Shown: positions 18,827-28,731 of the stretch, piece by piece | Layout of the letters: each line of letters opens with the position of its first letter | Position numbering within the stretch: position 1 is the stretch's first letter | Assembly: GCA_029237695.1 (NCBI GenBank) | Contig: CM055265.1 | Location: forward strand, 70,529,903-70,593,902 | Reading direction: 5' to 3' | DNA: 64,000 nucleotides | Source of the DNA: Conchocele bisecta | Taxonomy: Eukaryota; Mollusca; Bivalvia; Lucinida; Thyasiridae | Notes under the pieces: generated by a model | Databases searched by the model: none | The model's input: the letters and a program-made list of their open reading frames with translations, nothing else | Told to the model about the DNA's origin: nothing | Made by a program: the position numbers and the translations under genes

Positions 18827-19466
18827 TAATTCCTATATTCTCTATATTTACGGACATTTGCGGTTTCCTCCGGGAAAAGAAAACCGACATCGGAAGCGGC
18901 ACTCCATCGCTTAGTTACTTCACTTAGTGCGTCAACGCGCCATCTGTTTTAGCAGAAGTTTGCTACGCGTTTCCCGATTTCCAGTTTACAGACACATGTA
19001 CGCTGCATATCCGGCCACCTACATGATGGAAGAGGGTAACAAGAAGGGTAATAATGCTTAATGTACATACACTAGTGTTTTCACCACGTTGTTGTGACCG
19101 TTTGAGCTGCACTATTGCTATTTGTTGATGATTTCAACGTTGTTTACAACCAATAACATTCAATGTTCTACCTCCAACACAAATATCCTGGAAAAAACAT
19201 AAAAATCAATATGTAGCCCACCTCCCCTTGCAAAATCTTTCGGAGGTGTCAATATTATAAGGTAACCAATAACTTAAAACACCAACCACGATCAGTGCGT
19301 ACAAAGCAAACATACCTTCCCGAATGTGCGGCGACATCCGGCGATCCAATTGGGGTACCTTTACGTCATTACTAATTATTTCTATTTAAAATGTACAGTG
19401 TGTGCTCAAAAAGTTGCAACGTGTTCTGAACACATGTATATTTGCCTTTCAGATTGATGTTCCATT

Positions 19467-22242
19467 ATGGATGACTGGGCTGGGAAACCGTTAATTACCG
19501 CAGGCCCGGATCGGGTACGAAGCATAATCGAGGCGAGCAAAGCCCGACAAGACGGCAAACACGAAGCGTTTGAAAGAAGATGAAATGCAGGCGAACTGAA
19601 ATACCATAAGAACTGTGTTTCCTCGTAAACATCACGTTCGCACATAGACAGATATTTAAAATGTTTGAGTGCTGATTCTAGTAATTATGAAAACGCGCCG
19701 TCAAGCAAGCGATTGCGCAGCTTCGAAACAAAACATTTTGACTTTAAACTACACTGTTTATTTTGTGGCGAAAACTGTTTAATGGACTATGACAGAAAGA
19801 ATCATACTCGATGGAGACGGACTGCGTTGTGTCGAACGACTGACCGTGGTGAACAACAAACATTCAAGGACGCGATTCTCGATAAATGCGAATCCCGCCA
19901 AGATGAACACGGGCTTCATGTTAAGGCACGCGTACTCGTTGCAATATAGTGATTTGCATGCTGCAGACGCGAGATATCATGACGATTGTAGAAAATCTTT
20001 CATGTCAGCCCGATCTGTCTCAACCGCAGCGCAATCTGCGGAGCATATTAATGAAGTTGAACCCGCAATAATGTCTACAATTACGTCTCTGAAACGTGAC
20101 ATGTTACACATCTGGGATTCAGTAGAAGTGCATAAGTTATACAAAGAGCATGGTGGCGAGCTCTGTTCTCGTCGAAAATTATTGTACAAGTTATCCGATA
20201 TACTTGGTTCCGATAGGAAAAATACCTGTAGCTGAAGATGTTCCGGTTGAACGATACATAGGCCCTAAGAAGCCTGCGATGCCAACCAGTGAAGCAAAGC
20301 GCAGCGTATTACCTATCCGCATATTGGCCCACCAGTCGGTACAGCTTGCAAGAGCTCGCGATTTGGATTTCTCGTTCCTGAAGGCAATCGCATGCTCATC
20401 TGACCATAATGTACCAGAGTTCGCTGGTTTCAATATGAAGCTCTGTAGAGAAAGTTGACAGGCTGTTCAACCAGCAACGAAGGCCATATATACACCATTA
20501 ATCGATATGGATCCTGCCGACCACGACACAATGCTGACTGCTATGGTGGAGGGACAGCGCCTGACAAAGGATTGTGGGCAATCAATCACAGTTTTCACCA
20601 ACGATCAGCAACTTTACAGAGTTGCAGTTGATGTTGCATGTGTGTCTCCGCAGAAGTTCCCGCAGTTCATACCACGGTTGGGCGGGATGCACACATTGAT
20701 GAGTTTTGTGGGATGCGTTGGACACCTGATGGCGGACAGTGGTCTCGAAGATGTAATGAAGTCTGCTTTCGGGGGTGTCGCTCATATGCTCAGCAGACGC
20801 ATATGCTCAGATATGCGCTACGGACATGGATTACATGGTATCATTGGAATTACGTTACGGCCGTCAACACTGAAGAAATGGGCATACAGCATGCATACAT
20901 GCAGTCGATTGATCCAGGATCTGACAGATGTGTCAGATGGATACGCCGATACAGAGGTTGTCACACACAAGGAAGAGATGCCCTCGCGTATGCGTCTGGA
21001 TCCTGCAGACAGAGCAAAGATAAGAGATAAGCTACAGGCATTCATCGATCACATGAATCATACAGACCACTCTGACGGTGTCGCACAGGCAAAATTGGGC
21101 CAGAGAATGTGAACGCGCAAAACGCCGTAGAAATTGGACAAGCCCAGATGCGGTCCTTCGAAGAAAGCCTGCCAACAGGATGTAATGCTGCTTTGTCCAA
21201 GAAAGTTGTCACAATGGCAGTGATGCGAAAAGTTCTCCGAATCGGGTCGACAGATATATGTGATGTTAACATCATATATTCACGAGTCATGGGCTTCCAA
21301 AATTCTCGTGAAATCAATGTACACGACATACTAAAGTATGAACTTGCGCCAGTCGATGAAAAAGGGGATATGCGTATCTCGAAATCCAAGTCGGCCCGTT
21401 AAAAGAACATACAAGTGGAAGTCTCCTGCAGACTGGGTATCCAACCGGATGTTACTGTCGTTGATAGGTCCGCAATTCTCTGGATACTGCATTGGCCCAA
21501 TAGGGGAACTGTACGTGATTTTGTCGATAATTTCACAGGTTACATATTGGCGAAGAACAAGACATCTGATATATATGTGGTGTTTAACAGGTACCATGAC
21601 TTCAGCATCAAGAGTGGGACACGGTTTGCTAGAGCTGGAAAGCATGCAAGCAGACGTCATAGGCTATCCATGAATACTCCACTGCCGCCGCAGAATGTGG
21701 TCTTAACTGTGACGGAAAATAAAGTGCAACTTATTGACCTGATATGCCAACTGTTGACAGAGGCTGGACGAGGAAGTAAGAGCAGACACAGACTTGTCAT
21801 TACATGTTCCGATCCTGCACCAGTAGAAATACACCACGGAATTCAACTGCCACGCAGGGACCTTCTCAACACACAAGAAGAGGCCGACGTCATTATGATA
21901 CAGGACGTGCATTGGTTGATATCGGCGCTACAGTAGAAAAACACAAAGACATCCTTGGATCCAACACAGTGTGGATGGACACGTGATGAAGTATCGAAAT
22001 CACTTATTCCCATTATGTTACCACCAAATGTCCCTCTCGCCCCTCCTGAGGTCCTGGAGATGATTCGATATGGATGTTCCTCGCAGAGACCATGTTATAC
22101 TGCGCTATGCCGCTGTACAGCTGCCAAATTATCGTGCACCATGTTCTGCACATGCCGGGGAGAAACTGTTTGCCAAAACGATCGTACAAAAACAGCTGCT
22201 GCCTATGCTGAAGATGACGATTCTGATCATGATACTGAGTGA
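19467..22242 (+). pseudogene. Decayed orphan transposon protein: zinc finger, RNase-H/PIN-like core, CXC tail
   Basis: Pieces in order: an N-terminal start MDDWAGKP at 19467 after TTGCCTTTCAG (possible acceptor); KYHKNC (19595-19615); CLFCGENC (19755-19785) with RYHDDC (19973-19995) as Cys/His clusters; then CKEHG-type helix, VFTNDQQLYRVAVDV (20591-20635), RLGGMHTLMSFVGCVGHLM (20678-20735); YHDFSIKSG and ENKVQLIDLIC; QEEADVIMIQ (21880-21905); a VDIGATVEKHKDIL fragment (21915-21955); and CGWTRDE plus a C-x5-C-x4-C-x-C-x6-C-x3-C-x-C tail (22063-22170), TSO1-like. Frame changes near 19583, 19940, 20220 and 21110 and stops near 19620, 20458, 21402 and 21937 break it. The acidic DTDV-type segment expected between EEAD and VDIGATVEKH is deleted. 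I recall this layout as an unnamed multicopy invertebrate family; its activity is unknown to me. Confidence 0.75.
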
Positions 22243-22655
22243 GATCAGAAGCACTACATACATACATACCTAAATTCAGTTGGTTTGGCATATATCATTG
22301 AAAATACCTCGTTTTGCAATGCTGACTAGTAACCATGATGTTCCAAACTGTCTGCGTGTATGACTACGTGGCATATGTGCATTGCCATATTGTATCATGC
22401 GACCACGTGCACAGTGCCAGTGTATAAACATGTTGAAGTATCATGCAAGTATGTGCTAAATTGTGACTACTGCATATTTGGCACATTTCGCATGCATCCT
22501 GTACGTATCTAACTGAGAAAAGTATCCAACAACAGTAAATCCTTTGGTATAAAAGTAAGGATTTGCAATTCACTATGATATGATGGTTTACGTCTCAGAT
22601 GTGTTAGCGGTAGCAATATGAGAAACAGATTAGCATTAGCAAATTTTTAAAAATG

Positions 22656-22846
22656 TTGGCGGCCATCTTGGATTTATGTAAGTGCGGCAATAAACATGTG
22701 TACTGCATACATTGTTTCACACGTTGGTGTGTGCCACACACCGTGAATTAAAACGCATACAATTATATAATTACGTATGTCAATGATAGGCGACATATTT
22801 TTTTTTTTTTTTGTTAGACAATATTGATTTTTGGCGGCCATCTTGA
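22656..22846. promoter_or_regulatory. Subterminal GGCGGCCATCTT repeats, right end
   Basis: GGCGGCCATCTTGGATTTA at 22659 and TTTTGGCGGCCATCTTGAC at 22829, inverse of the left-end set. A poly-T run of about 16 precedes the second. Confidence 0.6.
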
Positions 22847-22985
22847 CAATATATAGCTGAGACAATGTTGAAAAGAGTCGAAAATGTTCCTAAACAAATC
22901 CACGGGTCCGAAAACCTGATTATACCAATGTATTAACTCCGACAAATAGCGCTTGGAGCAATTGAATAAAAATAAATATTAAACT

Positions 22986-23143
22986 GGCAGCTATCTTGGA
23001 TTTACGCAGATTATTAAAAATGCTCAAGGGTGCTGGGGTGGCACCCGGCGGAATATTTAATATTATTGGTTGGTTATCACGAAAATGCAATAAAACTTCG
23101 TGCGGACCCTAATGCACGCTTTTCTTACTGACGCCCGGACTAT
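22986..23143. repeat. Right terminal inverted repeat of the transposon
   Basis: GCTATCTTGGATTTACGCAG through ACTGACGCCCGGACTAT, inverse of 18341-18510. The next bases TTGGCAGTAAAACG belong to the host repeat and continue the right-arm sequence at 40466. Confidence 0.85.
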
Positions 23144-23379
23144 TGGCAGTAAAACGTGGAACAGACAGTAATACATGTATTAAATCATCACTCATGTAAG
23201 ATCATATTTACTCGGCATAGCCGAGTTCCTCATGAAATCAGTCAACACGTTTAGTAAATCTCATTAAATCAACTCAAATGTTAAATTGCATTTATTGCAT
23301 AAGCACATCACAATATGTCGAAGCTGTACTGATCGTCCAGCGTGTTTTCTGTAGAGGCTCATTTACTGATGTTCAATAT

Positions 23380-23766
23380 ATAGAGGATATTCATATTTTT
23401 GCAACGAATATGACATATATGTTCATCGAGTGGTGTTAGATGTCCATATGTCACGAGTGCCGTTAGGCACGGGTGAAATATGGGCATTTCACACCACGAG
23501 ATGAACATATATGTCATATTCGTTGCAAAAATATGAATATTCTATTTATTATATACCGCTCCATGGAAATTAGCAGTTTTTTAGACTGTAGGTGGTAATG
23601 AATGTGTATTTGCAGCCTATTTCCGCTGTTTTCTTTCAGGTGCGCTTTATGAATATAGATAGCGGAAGTAGTCGTATTTTCACCGGAAGTTGTTTATTTC
23701 ATCGATGAGAACATATGACTTTTATTTACATCGTATATCTATGTATTTCATGGGTAGGTATATAAT
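23380..23766. mobile_element. GTCATATTCGTTGC foldback element
   Basis: ATATTCATATTTTTGCAACG and its inverse around a centre CCATATGTCACGAGTGCCGT/GTGAAATATGGGC, then the GTATATAATAAA and GGAAGTAGTCGTA tail. The mirror is 39856-40228. Confidence 0.7.
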
Positions 23767-24133
23767 AAACCGTGTTAGTGCACTGTCAAAGCCTATTTTA
23801 TGCAATAAGAAACAGTATTACATATTTCGTGACGTATTCTATTCTCTTCGTTTCGAATTTTTTTGTTCACGTTTGTTGCGGGTGATATTTAGACGAGACT
23901 CAGTTAAATAACAAGCTGACAAAATTACTCGTGTACGACATTGTTTCAATATACTAGTAGTGCACTAGATTAAGATATCGGAATTTGACGCTAATTTAGA
24001 CCAGCATAGTAGTTGACACTGTGAATTAATCAGGGACTTTCGTGTAAAATTATGCCAAATCACAATAAATGTGTGGCTGGCGTTTAAGCACTATTTGCCT
24101 CACAAATACTCATTTGGATCTACATGTATTATA
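23767..24133. other. Non-coding, no feature recognised
   Basis: Colinear with 39490-39850. No gene. Confidence 0.5.
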
Positions 24134-24350
24134 GGAATGAATGGCCTTTTTGTGGAATTTATCGGGGTATAAACTTGGAAAAGTCGCGGGAATACTGGAC
24201 GAAGCGATACAAAATTACAATTTTCGAAAAAAAATCAAATTTTTTTTTTTTTTTTCCAAAATTGTAATTTTTTTAAGGCCTCGTCCAGTATTCCTGCGAC
24301 TTTTCCAACTTTATATCCCCGATAAATTCCACAAAAAGGCCATTCATTCC
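24134..24350. mobile_element. Long foldback with TTATA target duplication, left arm only
   Basis: GGAATGAATGGCCTTTTTGT at the left is mirrored at the right with arms near 100 bp; the loop is an A/T run at about 24225-24270. TTATA at 24129-24133 and 24351-24355 flank it. It sits in a larger left-only segment (to about 24553) bounded by TTATAATTCCAGCA and TGCTGGAATTATA. The mirror site is near 39490. Confidence 0.75.
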
Positions 24351-24660
24351 TTATAATTCCAGCATTTGAAATAAATTCATCAAGAAAATGTGTTTATTTT
24401 CCGTTTTCTTAAGAATTATTTTAACTTCGCCTGACGGTTACGGAAAGTAGTTCGGCATTAGAGTTTACTGGGATATAAATTTCGGACAGAGACTTGCTAC
24501 GGACCAATCAAATGTTAGGGAATTGTGTAAATATTTTTGTGCTGGAATTATATACATGTAATATGCTGGTGGCACGTTATGTTTCATCGTCTCATGATCG
24601 ACTTTACGACTATCTGTATTAGGACTGAGTAAACTGCATGTTTTGTGCAAATGTCAAAAC

Positions 24661-24943
24661 TACGGAGCCCCGCAGGAGACGTAGAATTTAACAATTCGTA
24701 CCAACGAAATAACAATTCGTTCCCTCAATTTAACAATTCGTTCCCTCGAATTAACGAATTGTTATATCGTTGGAACGAATTGTTAAATTGAGGGAACGAA
24801 TTGTCATTTTGTGGGAACGAATTGTTATTTCGTGGGAGCGAATTGTTAAATTAAGGGAAAGAATTGTTAATTCGCGGGAATGAATTGTTAAATTGAGGAA
24901 ACGAATTGTCATTTAGTGGGAAATAATTGCTAATTCTATAAAA
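24661..24943. mobile_element. TIR-bounded 21-bp minisatellite element, copy 3 (right end deleted)
   Basis: TACGGAGCCCCGCAGGAGAC opens it; AACAATTCGTTCCC units flip near 24755. It stops inside the inverted units, where the sequence joins TTCACCGGATGTGG directly. The right-arm mirror (38954-39382) is complete and has ~315 bp more beyond the element, so the left arm carries a deletion. Confidence 0.85.
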
Positions 24944-25014
24944 TTCACCGGATGTGGCAATCGACCCGTGGACCGGTTACACTAGGGGTTGTTGAACAGT
25001 AGGGTCTTCTAATT

Positions 25015-25090
25015 AGCCTCGTTTCTTATGAAATCATTAACTCGTTTAATAAATAGCATACTGAATCATTGTCCATGTAAGATAATCTTT
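25015..25090. repeat. TTTCTTATGAAATCAGT dispersed repeat
   Basis: CTCGTTTCTTATGAAATCAT, AACTCGTTTAATAAAT, then ATCATTGTCCATGTAAGAT. Family as described at 16250. Confidence 0.6.
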
Positions 25091-25246
25091 CTATCTTATC
25101 CAGTCTAACTCAGTTGGCCTATGGCGTTGATAAAGTAATCATTATATCACTGCAGGAAATGTGGTATTATTTCCCAAGGGAGGCAATAGACAGGAATGAA
25201 TTAACGGTTAACCGGGGGGGGACTGATCCCTGTCAAAATGACACAC

Positions 25247-25487
25247 TATACATGTATGTGGCTGTGAAATGGGACTTATGAGAGTTGCGCCCAGTGTAGT
25301 TCCTGATCAAATAGCACACTCCTGAAGCCCGATAACGATCGTTTTTCTTGTTAGAATCATAACGAGCGTTTCATTGACGGAATGGCGAACAGTGCAGATC
25401 CTGATCAGACTGTGCGGATGCACAGGCTGATCTGGATCTACACTTGTCGCGAAATCAATAACCCCCATTTATCCAGTCACAGCCAAA
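25247..25487. mobile_element. GATCAGACTG element, near-complete copy
   Basis: TGTATGTGGCTGTGAAATGG at the left and CCATTTATCCAGTCACAGCC at the right are the inverted ends. Interior: CCAGTGTAGTTCCTGATC, GTTTCATTGACGGAATGG, GCAGATCCTGATCAGACTG, CACAGGCTGATCTGGATC. The mirror is 38088-38336. Confidence 0.75.
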
Positions 25488-26760
25488 CCAGGTTTCAGCA
25501 AAAAATATCTCTGATTAGAGCGACAATGGTGTTGTTACTTCCTCTCTGGGGTAAGAGTATCGATTGTAGACGTTAAAGCCGCACTCCCGCAGATTAGGCC
25601 ATTTAGTGCTATTATCAAAAATAAACAAGTGTACACGTGTTTAAATATGCCATCGCTTTTCGTGTTAAAACTTAAAAATTCCCGCTGTCTACATATTATA
25701 TTTTATTCAACTACCATTTTGAAATACCGGATTTATTTCCCGAGACATCTGAAAATCCGATAAAGAAACGAGTGCGGAGCACGAGTTTATTTGTCGGATT
25801 TATAGATCTCAAGTACGTCTCGCGAACGTCTAGGAGGAAATATTTCCTTCAAGGAAATAAATCCCTCCAAAATCACGTTAAATCACTGGGTAGCATGTAA
25901 TATTACGAATTAATAGTTCAATTCATTCCAGTGACGCGCGCCATTGTAGATATGCAAATGAGGCAGGGCATTTGAAAATTATTTAACTTAATTAAATTCG
26001 TCTCCTGGATAGATACCTTTATCGACATATTATAAAATGTGATCATTCCACATCAAAATAGAGACTATACATATTTATTTCATTTATCCTTTGAAGGACA
26101 CACTGTTATCGACCCTGATGTCAAAAGTGGCAATTCATGTTTGATATTAAAAGCATAATACATGTAGTAGCAATAAGCACGTCGGATAATGGTAAATGGA
26201 GTTCTCCTGCAAAGTGCAATAACACAGTGTAATATAAATCATAATACACTACAGCTGTAGTGTAATAAATATGCAAATAAGCTCGCTACAATAGAGCTTC
26301 AAATTATGATGATGTGCTCATGCAATTGATATAATCTAACATTTATGTTAATTTAATATAATGATTATTTAACTCGTTGACTGATTTCATAAGAAACTCG
26401 GCATAGTTTCTTATGAAATCAGTAAACTCGTTTAATAAATATCATATTAAACCATCACTCATGATTCATCACATTACTCTAAAAACGGATGTGTTGTGAA
26501 ATCATCACATCACTCTATTTATTCTCCCGATAGTACAACCTGGAATGCAGGAATGCAGGTTTAATCTTTATGTAAGTCAATTATTCAAGAGATAACGTCA
26601 TTATGGTGTAACATGTGGAACGCTTGCTGTTTGAAAGATATATATTAAAGGTCGAAATCGACAGAATGTAAATTTGATGCTGTCGGCGGTTGGGTTAGCC
26701 GTCCTCTGCAGACGCATGTTTGTTCGCGTTATCAGTATTATGTATGCTATAGTGAAACGA
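25488..26760. other. Non-coding with two dispersed-repeat copies
   Basis: An inverted repeat AATCCGATAAAGAAACGAG/CGAGTTTATTTGTCGGATTT lies at 25752-25803, and CCTTCAAGG at 25846. Two TTTCTTATGAAATCAGT copies in opposite orientation are at 26370-26470. No gene. Colinear with 36800-38000. Confidence 0.55.
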
Positions 26761-27405
26761 GGTTTAACACCACCCCCCCCCCCCCCGATAAATATATCGC
26801 AGTTGCATGGTTATTTTTGCACTAATCCATTAAGGACCCGTCCTACATGTACCCCTGATCATCATATTATTCAAACACAATTGCTTCCTAACTGTGATAG
26901 GATATATGTGTAACGTTATGTGAACTTTGCCGTGTTACTGTACTATATGGTTCATGGAGTGACCGGCTCGGCTATCTTCGTGTGTTCAAGCCATCAGCCA
27001 GTTTCACCTCTTGTGTCGTTTGACAAAGAACGGAAATACACTGATTACGATATGACATAATGTAGTTATCCGTACGTAGCAAAGTCTGTGGTGGGACGGG
27101 TCCTTAATCAGAATACCGGTATTTCAAAGTATTGTAAATAATTGCTCTCATTGTAGATCCTGATGATCCTATTAAAACCAGATATTAAACATGTTACATG
27201 CATGATTAACAACACAGCCGTTTTTACTGTTTTCTGTTATGTTTTCAGCGATGAAACGCAACAAGCGCACTCCAGTAAACATCTGCCAGCATTTCACCAA
27301 CGAAAGAACCAGAAACACGCTGGACTACAATATATATGGCTGCCAACAAACGTCAATACAACTCTCCATCCGAATATCACAAAAGTAGGTCAGACTATGG
27401 ACCTT
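26761..27405. other. Non-coding; poly-C tract and RGGACCCGTCC pair
   Basis: A C run of about 14 at 26773-26786 (G-rich but longer and interrupted in the mirror at 36763-36795). TTAAGGACCCGTCCTAC at 26830 and GGGACGGGTCCTTAAT at 27092 are inverted ends of a ~280-bp element; the mirror ends are at 36430 and 36690. Confidence 0.55.
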
Positions 27406-27690
27406 GGGGGCCTTTTCACTAAACTTCGTACGACTAAAATGTTCGCAGGTTCACAATTATGATAGTCGTTAAATTTCACATTAAGAATGTTTTATTGTAA
27501 GCAATTATTGGATTTACATTTATTGAGCATAATAATATTCAATAAATGTAAATCAATCAATTGAACTTTCCAGATGATCCTTAATTTGCACTTTAATTCG
27601 AACTTTTTAGTCGTACGAAGTTTAGTGAAACGGGGGCCCAGTTTCACTAAACTTCGTACGACTAAGAAGTTCGTAAGTGCGAAATTGGAA
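27406..27690. mobile_element. CGTACGAC MITE plus a second half element
   Basis: GGGGGCCTTTTCACTAAAC to TTTAGTGAAACGGGGGCCC with the centre TTGAGCATAATAATATTCAA. A new end GGGCCCAGTTTCACTAAAC starts at 27636 and runs only to about 27690. The mirror is 35830-36126. Confidence 0.8.
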
Positions 27691-27744
27691 ATTAGAATAA
27701 CATTTTCACTGATAGGCGATGTTGATATATGTTTTAGTCGAAAT

Positions 27745-28080
27745 TTGCGCCGGTTACTAGACGAAAAATGTGATATGCGATAGCTCTAAGTAGAGCAGAG
27801 TGGCATTTCGTCAGGAAACCGGTGCATTTTCCGAAGTGAGACATTGCGCCGGTGCCGAGTGCAGCAACAGTGAGTATACTTACTGACCAACACAGATGGC
27901 CCAAATCATTTTAAGTTCTCATTACGCATATACATTCAGAGACTTGCCGGTTACTAGACGAAAAATGAGTTCATGTGATAGCTGCACATATAGTTAGAGC
28001 TGAGTGGCATCTCGTCAGGAAAACGGTGTATCCGACGTGAAACGTTTTTCGCCGGCGCGGAGTGCACCAGCATTGCTTAT
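27745..28080. repeat. ~200-bp tandem duplication
   Basis: GCCGGTTACTAGACGAAAAA recurs at about 27749 and 27946; GAGTGGCAT(T/C)TCGTCAGGAAA at 27798 and 27999; CCG(A/G)GTGCA(G/C)CA at the unit ends. The mirror pair is at 35460-35800. Confidence 0.75.
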
Positions 28081-28169
28081 ATTGTGCATTACTGAAAATG
28101 GACGCCAGCTGTCCATCTGTGTGTACATTGTAGATATTACTGACGGAATACGCTTTTACGCGTATGCAA

Positions 28170-28295
28170 ATTTTGAGACATTTCCTTTTTTTCTATTTTT
28201 CTTATTTCTCATCGACAGTATACATTGTGACCACTCATTTGAACCGTCTCGCCGAGACGGTTCTAATGAGTGGTCACCACATATACAATGTACAT
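28170..28295. repeat. GAACCGTCTCG hairpin
   Basis: GTATACATTGTGACCACTCA and its inverse around GAACCGTCTCGCCGAGACGG. Same hairpin family as 1500-1620. The mirror is 35245-35345. Confidence 0.7.
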
Positions 28296-28412
28296 CCGAA
28301 CACTAAACATTATTCAACATTTTTCGCCATGTATCTTCAAGTTATTATTATTATGTAATGTGATGCATGTATTGGATATACCATCGCACTAGTTTGAGAA
28401 CTGGGAAATAAA

Positions 28413-28731
28413 ATGCGAGTGTCTTATCATGTTCCGTATAAACAATGAGTGCGTGTAGCGAACGAGTTGTTTGCACCGACACCGATGATGGTTTTCCGCT
28501 ATTGAAAGACTGTCTTACATGTATTAACCAAATATATACATGTATATGTATTTTAAAATACCTTCTGCATGTTATAGATGCGCGTACGTGTACTTTGTTC
28601 ATTTTTGAGATTACAATTGTTGTGTCCCTCCTTTTGACGACATGTCACATATGGTCTGGTATGTAAACCTTTTTTATTATGCTCACATTGCGCATCAATT
28701 TCTGTGATTTATGTTAAATGCATGTTTGTAA
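28413..28731. other. Start of the non-homologous centre; no gene
   Basis: Homology with the right arm ends at 28412. Several TACATGTAT motifs; no coding signal. Confidence 0.6.

Larger units (their letters stand above)
18341..23143 (+). mobile_element. 4.8 kb TIR DNA transposon, left arm only
   Basis: ATAGTCCGGGCGTCA at 18341 and its inverse TGACGCCCGGACTAT ending at 23143 are the tips of terminal inverted repeats about 160 bp long (90% or so identical by eye), with weaker inverted similarity continuing towards 18760 and 22700. Subterminal copies of AATCCAAGATGGCCGCC occur three times inward from each end (18493, 18634, 18810; 22656, 22831, 22988), all pointing inwards, as expected of transposase-binding sites. 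It carries the decayed gene at 19467-22242. The mirror site at about 40470 lacks it. No clean target duplication is visible, probably because one flank was moved by an inversion. Confidence 0.85.
1..28412 (+). repeat. Left arm of a ~28 kb inverted duplication
   Basis: Read 5' to 3', this block matches the reverse complement of 35124-60299. Anchors in order are the 21-bp-repeat element (1-428 with 59890-60299), receptor exon 1 (3220-4098 with 57327-56560), exon 2 (16779-17096 with 45641-45324), the paired repeats at 27745-28080 (with 35460-35800) and the end point CTGGGAAATAAA at 28401-28412 (with 35135-35124). Colinearity is interrupted by arm-specific insertions at 821-1109, 10660-12068, about 12400-13245, 15870-16130, 18104-23143 and 24134-24553. 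The 1-bp window edge cuts the arm, so its outer limit is unknown. Haplotype copies joined in error or a true palindrome would both look like this. Confidence 0.95.

Noticed and set aside
18341..23143. Crypton, Helitron or Polinton identity for the TIR element
   Set aside because: No tyrosine-recombinase, Rep/helicase or polymerase motif is visible, and the long TIRs do not fit Helitrons or Cryptons.
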